A DNA stretch of 24,413 bases from Phoronis australis (lineage: Eukaryota > Phoronida > Phoronidae). The position numbers and the translations under genes are program-made. Of this stretch, positions 18,166 through 24,413 are shown one piece after another. The stretch lies in contig NMRA01001252.1 in the NCBI GenBank assembly GCA_002633005.1, forward strand, positions 1-24,413, in the 5' to 3' direction. Every line of letters begins with the position of its first letter. Within the stretch, counting starts at the first letter, position 1. The notes beneath the pieces are model-generated. The model made no database searches and was not told where the DNA came from. It worked only from the letters and a program-made list of their open reading frames with translations.

Positions 18166-18957
18166 ATAGGTGAAAAAGTGCTTGCACGAAATTTGCAGTA
18201 AAATTGAATGTTTAAAGTGTTAGCATTAATATTGTGACAATGTTAGAAATTGTGAAATTGTTTTTTATTTTCTTAAATTTCAAAGAAACCTCAAATCCCA
18301 GAACCTAAGCAGGGCAGTTACTTATTTTAGATTACTTACCTAAATGTGACCTATTGTTGGGTAAGTTACATTGTTAAAAACAGCATATGCTCAAAGATGA
18401 ACACTAGAGCATATAACTGCATCTGTATGTTCTTTGTTTGTTATTCAGTCACTATACTTAACAGGTTTTCATTTTACTTTCATACTGCTGTCAGTCAGTA
18501 CAGCAAAATATTAAATGCAATTGCTTTAAAACAACAAAGGCAGTGTTACCTGCATGTTGTGTAAACAAGCATAATAAATATCAATACAAACCATACACAA
18601 ATATATGATCCAGTTTTACCAAATGTGCAAGTATTAGCATTTAGAGCAATTTGTACTTTTCCAACATTTGAAATTATCTCATAATCAGGTGGTAGCTGCC
18701 ACTGTAGCTACAGTAAAATTTTGTCTATTTCGGACAAACATAATTGCCAAAAATTTTGATTTTTCAAGGACATTTAGCATTGTTGTGAAGACTCATAATT
18801 TTTCAAAATATTGTCGTTCAGCAGCTATGGTACGGACTTGGATATGACTCGGGATTCTTGTGGTACTGACACATTATTTATGAAAAAATAAGAAATTTAA
18901 TTTCACTAGTGTCCTTATATTATTGTTTTATACTTCTAGGGTTATTGTACATTTTAA
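18166..18957. other. Intronic sequence of gene b, nothing recognised
   Basis: AT-rich, with no exon or known repeat recognised. Short open frames are incidental. Confidence 0.4.
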
Positions 18958-18960
18958 TAT

Positions 18961-19184
18961 ACTAACCCAGCTACATGTTGAAGTGCTAGGACAGTTTTCA
19001 AGGAATGCCTCTTGAAATACATTAATGTTTAATGCCTCTATAAAAACTGCGCTGTTTACGTCGACGCTCCGCTCAGACCGGAGTTAAGTCAATATGAAAG
19101 GGCCTTTAGGCTGTTGATTGTTTATTTAAATTATGCTAGCCCAGCCACATGTTGATCTGGTGGGACTGTTATCAAGGAAAGAAT
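18961..19184. repeat. Diverged direct repeat, spacing 174 bp
   Basis: About 46 bases at 18961-19007 recur at 19135-19184 (shared ccagc.acatgttga, ggac.gtt.tcaaggaa). Identity is about 80 percent by eye. It could be an old tandem duplication. Confidence 0.6.
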
Positions 19185-20990
19185 GTGGTTGTCAAGGTTA
19201 CATGCCTGGGAAGTGACCTATAAGCTTTCATTTGAAACAAATTCAAACGGTTTTGGTACAGCCTAGGCTCTACATGGATAACTGAAGAACTGTATGGATG
19301 TGAGTTTTGAATTTTAAATTGTATTTATATTCATGTGATTGTTAAGTAAAATTACTTAGACTTCATTCATGAATCAGAAGTTTTGGTCTTACAAACAAAA
19401 GGATGTTGCTTTTCATACTGATTCAGCCAAATTGGAGGTTATAATGGTTAGGGAAAAGTACAGCACAGATTTCAAATGAGTTAACTGGGGTTGAGACCAG
19501 AATCAAATAGTTTCCAAAACGTTGTCAAGTTACAGCTTACCAGTCCTTCAAAATAATCACTTAACTGAGACTGTAAAACTTAAGTTTGTGTCAAATTTCA
19601 CATCGCTCTCTGACTGTTTGATTCACTATAGGAACAACAAATTTTTATTTTGGTTAGTGAGGTAACTATTGGGCACAAAATAAGATTAGCATATTGTATA
19701 TTTAACTACTGGTAGGTGTTTTAACTGCCCTCACCTTCAGTCATACACCAGTTCTCAGTCTGCAGTCAAACTATTGAACACAAGTTCAACTGTCTGCTCA
19801 TACATGAGGAGAAGAGCAAAAGTTCGACTTGTAATTGAGATTCTAATAATGCTATCACAAATGCCTTTTTTGTGAAAAGTGAAATGGCATTCATATTTTA
19901 GGTTTATGAATATTGAGTGACATAATGTACTTGATGAAAGCCAGAGACACTGCAGAGGTTACAAGGCAAGAAGTTTGAGTTGAAAACAAGGGAATAAATG
20001 GCGTACACAGCATCTCAAAGTTGGTTCGAACAAACATGGATGAAAACACTAGCGATCATCCCATATGAACCCTATGGAACACCTCCGATTGCTGTAATGC
20101 AGATTAGTCTGGAGTAGAATGTGTTTAGAACGTCCACTGGTATGGTTATACATGTAACTGGATGTAACCTCTGTAGTTGTTTTTTTTCAGCACCATGGCA
20201 ATATTGTAGAATGGAAAGGTATAATTTATGTTTGATGCCTTAGATAAATGAATGCTGTTATTGGATGATATCGCTATAGTCGAAATATTGCAAATTTCAA
20301 CAAAGGCCTACAAGTTCAATGATAACCCATTCAGTAGACTGATGATCACGAAACAATATTGGGAAGCAAAAATAGTAATCGATGAAGTATTCGACAGTTT
20401 TCAAGTATTTTAAATATGTTTATAATTGTTAAGAGTGATTTTTTTCAGTTGACAAATAATGAGGTAATTTAAAATAAAATGCTTAAATATGCTCATCATG
20501 CTGTTCTAAGCATGCCTTTCTACGGGGGAAAGTCAGATTTCATGGTTTTCTCCACTGGCGCCATTTTCAATGCTAATAATCACCCCGTTGGGTGCATTTC
20601 AATGCTCTGTGTTGCTGCTGTTAGTTTAGTCAAGTAAATAATATCGTTGTTGCAATTATTATAGATTTTGCCGTGCGTTAAGAATAAAACATCTCGGTAT
20701 ATTGTAATTAAAGCTTGCATACATTCCAGTTGTTCTCTCAAGACACAATTTTAATTGTATTTTTTTACAAGTATTATTACTAATTGCCACTGTAGATACT
20801 TTTATAGTTTCTGTTATTCATTGTCACGTGATTTTGTTTCCATTTCTAGTCATTTTACATCAGATTGAAAATTATCATGTTAAATCCAGTGTGCAGCTGA
20901 TTGTGTATTTTCTTTCTTTAACAAGCGGGCATGCAATAAAAATTATGTTTTCAAGTATGTTGTAGTCTTGCAGCAATATTTTTTCTGGTG
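19185..20990. other. Intronic sequence of gene b, nothing recognised
   Basis: AT-rich non-coding sequence without recognisable exons, RNA genes or repeats. Confidence 0.4.
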
Positions 20991-20991
20991 G

Positions 20992-21385
20992 TTCGCAGAA
21001 ACTTCTATATAACCCCATGAAAATGTTTGCGGCAAGCTTGCAGCAATGTGTGCGGCTGAGTTGCAGGAACTTCCATATAAGGACAGAGATGTTTGCGGCA
21101 AGCTTGCAGCAATGTGTGCGGCTGGGTTGCAGGAACTGTTCCATATAAGGACATAGAGATGTTTGCTGCAAGCTTTCGGCAAACTTCATTTGCATGGTAA
21201 AAGTTTGCTGCATGTTTGCGGCAAGCATGCGGCAAGCTTGCGGCAATGTTTGCGGCTGGGTTGCAGGAAATTTGCATCCACTCTTTGATCAGAGTTGATT
21301 CTACGTGTTTGCGGCTGGTTTGCAGAAACTTTTGCAGCAAGCTTGCCGCAACTTTGCGGCAAGCTTGCGGCAAGTGTTTGCAGGA
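20992..21385. repeat. 66-69-bp tandem array, degrading into TTGCGGCAAGC repeats
   Basis: Three tandem units start at about 20992, 21061 and 21127 (69, 66 and about 60-68 bp). Each has TTTGCGGCAAGCTTGCAGCA followed by GTGTGCGGCTG and TTGCAGGAAC. From about 21190 to 21385 only the TTTGCGGCAAGCTTGC words continue, irregularly. Units two and three each contain CCATATAAGG (21073-21082, 21141-21150), a perfect CArG-box consensus; unit one has ctatataacc instead. Open frames on both strands result from the near-multiple-of-three period, not a gene. The words GTTTGCGG and TTGCAGGAAA are shared with the 40-bp array at 17936. Confidence 0.8.
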
Positions 21386-23016
21386 AGGCCTTTTTTGGTA
21401 TGGGAGGGTCTTCTATACAATTGTATGTTCACACTTGCTCCAAAGTGTTTCAGTTGTGGTGTTTTCTTTTGAACTGTTATTTATTCACAAATTTTTCTTT
21501 CCTGGTTATACTTGTACACACAGTTCTTCAGGTGGTCACGAGGTGGCACGGGCTACGTATTTTAAATATTCACGGTTTAATGAGACACTAAGCATCTTTA
21601 ACGGATCATTTTATTTTAAACCTTGGTTCCCGTCTGGGCTGAATCTTTCATTTGGAGTATTGTGTTAAGTTTTTCTGCTTGGTCTCGACACCAAAACTAA
21701 ACTTGAGTCATGAGCAACAACTTGAACGTCAACATGTAAGTTTATCTTAGCCTTGAGCAAAGAGCTGAACGGAGAGGCTAGTTCGCAAAGCGGATATCTA
21801 CTTAAATTTAAAATAAAACAAAAAACATCCAATCAAAATGTGTCATGGTCATATACATGTAGTTGTTAACTGGCAGAAGACTGGAAAGTCTGTTACGCCG
21901 TTTCGTTAATTTACTGTACAGACAAATAATGGCTTGATCAATTTTTCAACAAAAACGACTCGAACAAAGTTTGAGTAGGTTGTTATGAACACGAACCAAT
22001 GCATACGTCGAATGTTTTCAGTGGCTGGCGACGAAAAACTTCATACGCTGTGACTGAAAAATCGAAAGGAAATTCGTAGCGAGAATTATCGGCTGTCTGC
22101 CCGCCATTTATCACTCCACTCAAGCTACGAACAAAAGTAATGTTTGAATTTTTACTAGGAAAATCTGCGACAGAAAAGTCGATGCATTCGTGTGAGACAT
22201 TCTACAGGCCCACTGTCACAAGGAGTGGCGTATTTTCACCGCCCTCGCTCGGCCAGTATACCTCGCTGCGTGAGGAATTTTGGAACTATGTGTAACGTTT
22301 TTGTTAACTGCAATATTGTCACAATGCCATTTTTCGAAGTGGTCACGTGACCACTTGTTGTTTCACCTATAACCCTTAGGCGGCGCTCCAGCTGGTTGAC
22401 GTGTATTCAATCCATGCTGGCCGCGCGCAGTTAAAACTATCACTTTCCGTTTTCACGACCCCATTTCTGAATATATGTCCGGGTGTTGGTGTTACTGTGT
22501 CTTGTTTCATTAGGGTAACCATGGGATATTACCATACTGATTTACATAAAAATAGTCTCGCAAACGGAAACTTTCGCGAGATTGTAATGGTAACTGATTC
22601 AAAAACGGTTTCCGGCCCACTGGAGACCCGGGCTTGTTTGTAAACTAGCACTTCATTTACATACTCGTAATTTAGTGAGGCATAGCATCTTTAATCGCCG
22701 ATTTTCACAAGCCCCTAGCCCCCTATGGTGCGCAACCCATGATGTAGCAAGGAGTGTAATAACATATTAAACTCCTTGCTTATAGTGCTGAAACCAGTGT
22801 CTGTCTTCTCCTAAAAAAGGATTGTGATTTCTGTTGAGTACCGGCTAATGACTTATTTATCATCTCATGATGAAGCCGAGCAGAACACACCACGAGTTGC
22901 AATAATCTTGGGTCAATCACTGGAAGTGCCCCATATGCTGTTTCTAATGTGTTTTCATCACAACTGGTACACATTCATCTTTTCCACTAAGCCTTGGCAA
23001 CACCATTCCAACTTAC
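21386..23016. other. Intronic sequence of gene b, mostly featureless
   Basis: No CTHRC1-like terminal exon was found immediately downstream of 23017 on the minus strand. A GC- and CpG-richer patch at about 22200-22440 contains the E-box palindrome at 22337 and GGCGGCGCTCCAGC. Open frames at 21216-21668 and 22401-22643 match nothing I recognise. Confidence 0.4.
22337..22356. promoter_or_regulatory. 20-bp palindrome centred on a CLEAR/E-box
   Basis: AAGTGGTCACGTGACCACTT is a perfect palindrome. Its centre GTCACGTGAC equals the CLEAR motif bound by MiT/TFE bHLH factors in vertebrates. It lies in a locally CpG-richer patch. Regulatory function is inferred only. Confidence 0.45.
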
Positions 23017-23215
23017 CCCCATTTGTGCCGTCCATAGAAATACCTTCCTTGATTTCCAGAATTCCATCAACAGGTCCGGGGTCAGTACACGCGCTGCCAT
23101 TAAAGTGTATTGTCCAACGACACAAACCAGGAGGGGTACCGTACATCATAAACGTACCGGCAAGAAATATGACGTGAACCGCAGTGTCGCCTGCTCGCTT
23201 CTCAAACTCATGAGA
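23017..23215 (-). CDS. CTHRC1-like gene b, globular-domain exon
   Basis: A 199-bp exon between acceptor tgtcttattcag and a perfect donor GTAAGT. It is entered in phase 0 and left in phase 1, exactly like its gene a counterparts. It encodes SHEFEKRAGDTAVHVIFLAG, then GTPPGLCRWTIHFNGSACTD and PGPVDGILEIKEGISMDG. This follows the CTHRC1 order: a hydrophobic Val-Ile-Phe-x-(Ala/Ser)-Gly strand, Cys-x-Trp-x-x-x-Phe-Asn-Gly-x-x-Cys, then Gly-Pro. It is clearly diverged from the two gene a copies, so it is an older paralogue rather than a recent duplicate. Its downstream partner is probably 14945-15132. Confidence 0.78.
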
Positions 23216-23561
23216 CTGAATAAGACATGGAATATCATTAAAACATTGTCAACCTAAGCATGACTGCATAAATCCATCGGCATCGTTACTACTTTTATCA
23301 CATTTTTGTCACTCTCGTCAGTTGCTAGTACTGTAATTTCTATAATAGATGTCGCTATCGGCATTAACCACTCTGTTAAAGTTCACAAATAGCCACAATT
23401 GCGGACAGTGTAAGCATATCTTAAAAATTGATTGGGCAAGGGAGAACTTGCTGAATCCTGCATTCCGTGAACACCGACAACATTATTTAACTATTCACTT
23501 TGTCAGACATATGCAAAACATACAGTATGTGTCCCACTTGTTAAACGTTAAAGTGTCCTAC

Positions 23562-23647
23562 CCAAAGTGTTAAATCTTTGCCAACCAGGCTCCCCTCGGA
23601 CCAAGTTCTTTGTTGAACATTGAATCTCGCATGTGAAGGACATGTTC
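23562..23647 (-). CDS. CTHRC1-like gene b, upstream exon
   Basis: An 86-bp exon after acceptor tttattcatttcttttcag. It begins with two bases of a phase 1 codon and ends in phase 0 at a weaker donor, GTAGGA. It encodes TCPSHARFNVQQRTWSEGSL then VGKDLTLW. FNVQQRTW aligns with FNIQQWYW in the gene a exon at 10455-10552 and with Asn-Tyr-Lys-Gln-Cys-Ser-Trp in human CTHRC1. The phase 1 entry suits a preceding exon ending on the first base of a Gly or similar codon, as collagen exons often do. No such exon was found in the remaining 770 bases to the window edge. Confidence 0.7.
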
Positions 23648-23714
23648 CTGAAAAGAAATGAATAAAGTGGACTATAGAAGCAGGGCTCGACATAACGAGC
23701 TGCAGGTCGCATTT

Positions 23715-24013
23715 GTGACTAGGCAATGACCATCGCCTCTGTTGGCCCGAACTAGAGGCGATGCAGAGGCTATAGGGGCTCTGTATGCCGGAAGCTTTTC
23801 GGCGAATTATGCCTCGAACCGACTGAACCATCAAAGTCACGTTGTTATTAATATATTTTGCGCATAGAGGAACACCTGAGGAGGTTGTCGATGTGTTTAA
23901 TTCCTTCCAACTCGAACAAATACTCCCGTCATGAAACTTTTCCTTCGAGCAGTCGCTATTTCAGTTCCCAAAATCGTGAACTCACCATTTTTATACTGCG
24001 CACGCTCCAATTT
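23715..24013 (+). mobile_element. MITE-like dispersed repeat, copy 2
   Basis: Same-orientation copy of 1415-1797. It keeps the upstream hairpin (perfect 10-bp stem 23731-23740 / 23754-23763), the ggaagcttttcggcgaattat end word, the ttaattccttccaact stretch and the tactgcgcac word. The right inverted repeat present in copy 1 was not found, so this copy is truncated or its 3' part replaced. The word agggctcgacat just upstream (about 23691) resembles the start of hAT-type short elements. Confidence 0.6.
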
Positions 24014-24309
24014 TTACCGCGCTCGCTAGGTGATTTGACTTCATGACCTAAATTTTTAAATAGGCCAAAGGTGAGCCATTGCGGTCTTGTCAGTCAAATG
24101 TTCGTTTCCAAAATGCCACCACTTATACTTGTCTTTAATTGGCGTTACTTGAAACTGATTGTATTTCAATGAATTATTGTTTGTATTTGATAAAAATAAA
24201 TGCTGTTGATCTGACATTTAATAGTCTTTGTGCACATATTTGACATTTTAATGTTTAACAACACGGCAAATGCACGGCTGGTTCCCGGCAGCACGTACGC
24301 GAAGGGTGG
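24014..24309. other. Non-coding, nothing recognised
   Basis: AT-rich sequence. No CTHRC1 collagen or signal-peptide exon was seen on the minus strand. Confidence 0.4.
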
Positions 24310-24413
24310 CAGTGGCGGATCTAGGATATCACAAGGGGGGGGCCAACATTTTGTCCGGCTGTAAGCATTTGCGCAAACTGAACCACGACTGTAGATGCGC
24401 ATAGCACCGAATG
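24310..24413 (+). mobile_element. AGTGGCGGAT-type MITE, left end, runs off the window
   Basis: cagtggcggatctaggat at 24310-24327 equals the terminal word of the elements at 7810, 8531 and 9765. It is followed by a G run and ggccaacattttgtcc, at the position of the subterminal palindrome in the 8531 copy. The other end is outside the window. Confidence 0.6.

Noticed and set aside
20875-21668. Several 79-150-residue frames on both strands
   Set aside because: They are translations of the 66-69-bp tandem array, whose near-multiple-of-three period keeps frames open.
22780-22974. CTHRC1-like terminal exon directly downstream of 23017
   Set aside because: Neither the DG(I/F)C start after an acceptor nor the Ser-Arg-x-x-x-Glu-Glu type ending is present on the minus strand here.

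Overview
The window looks like genomic DNA from an invertebrate animal, probably a marine deuterostome such as a lancelet or hemichordate. This rests on GT-AG split exons, AT-rich introns, many small terminal-inverted-repeat elements, tRNA-derived repeats, tacatg microsatellite tracts and assembly Ns. The species cannot be fixed from sequence alone. There are no bacterial operons and no long single-exon genes.

The recognisable genes are pieces of at least two CTHRC1-like genes (collagen triple helix repeat-containing 1, a secreted protein), all on the minus strand. Gene a has an exon at 10455-10552, two tandem near-identical versions of the next exon (8899-9106 and 8054-8249), and a terminal exon ending in a stop at 7330. 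Gene b has exons at 23562-23647 and 23017-23215. Its only phase-compatible terminal exon in view is at 14945-15132, which implies an intron of about 7.9 kb. Intron phases agree at every corresponding junction (1, then 0, then 1). No signal peptide or Gly-X-Y collagen exon was found for either gene. The 85-base N gap at 11953-12037 and the right window edge could hide them.

Layout: 1-7300 is non-coding. It holds a CGACC/GGTCG-rich block, a 33-bp triplicate carrying splice-donor consensus, a tRNA-like head, a TIR element, a tRNA-like TIR element, a small tRNA-like palindrome and an inverted repeat. 7300-10600 is gene a with an ~850 bp segmental duplication and several AGTGGCGGAT-type MITE ends. 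11000-14450 holds a short direct repeat around palindromes, the gap, and a decayed mobile-element ORF flanked by inverted copies of a ~200 bp repeat. 14900-23650 is gene b. Its inferred long intron carries a 2.2 kb foldback-like element with 31-bp palindromic repeats in both arms, a 40-bp array, and a 66-69-bp array with CArG-like words. 23700-24013 is a second copy of the repeat at 1415-1797, and 24310 onward is another MITE end.

The most interesting points are: the tandem exon pair of gene a, whose 0-in/1-out phase makes joint inclusion a frameshift (but with an N exactly at the duplication joint); the foldback-like element; compensatory base changes in a hairpin shared by two distant repeat copies; and tRNA-like Pol III box A/B cores inside terminal-inverted-repeat elements.
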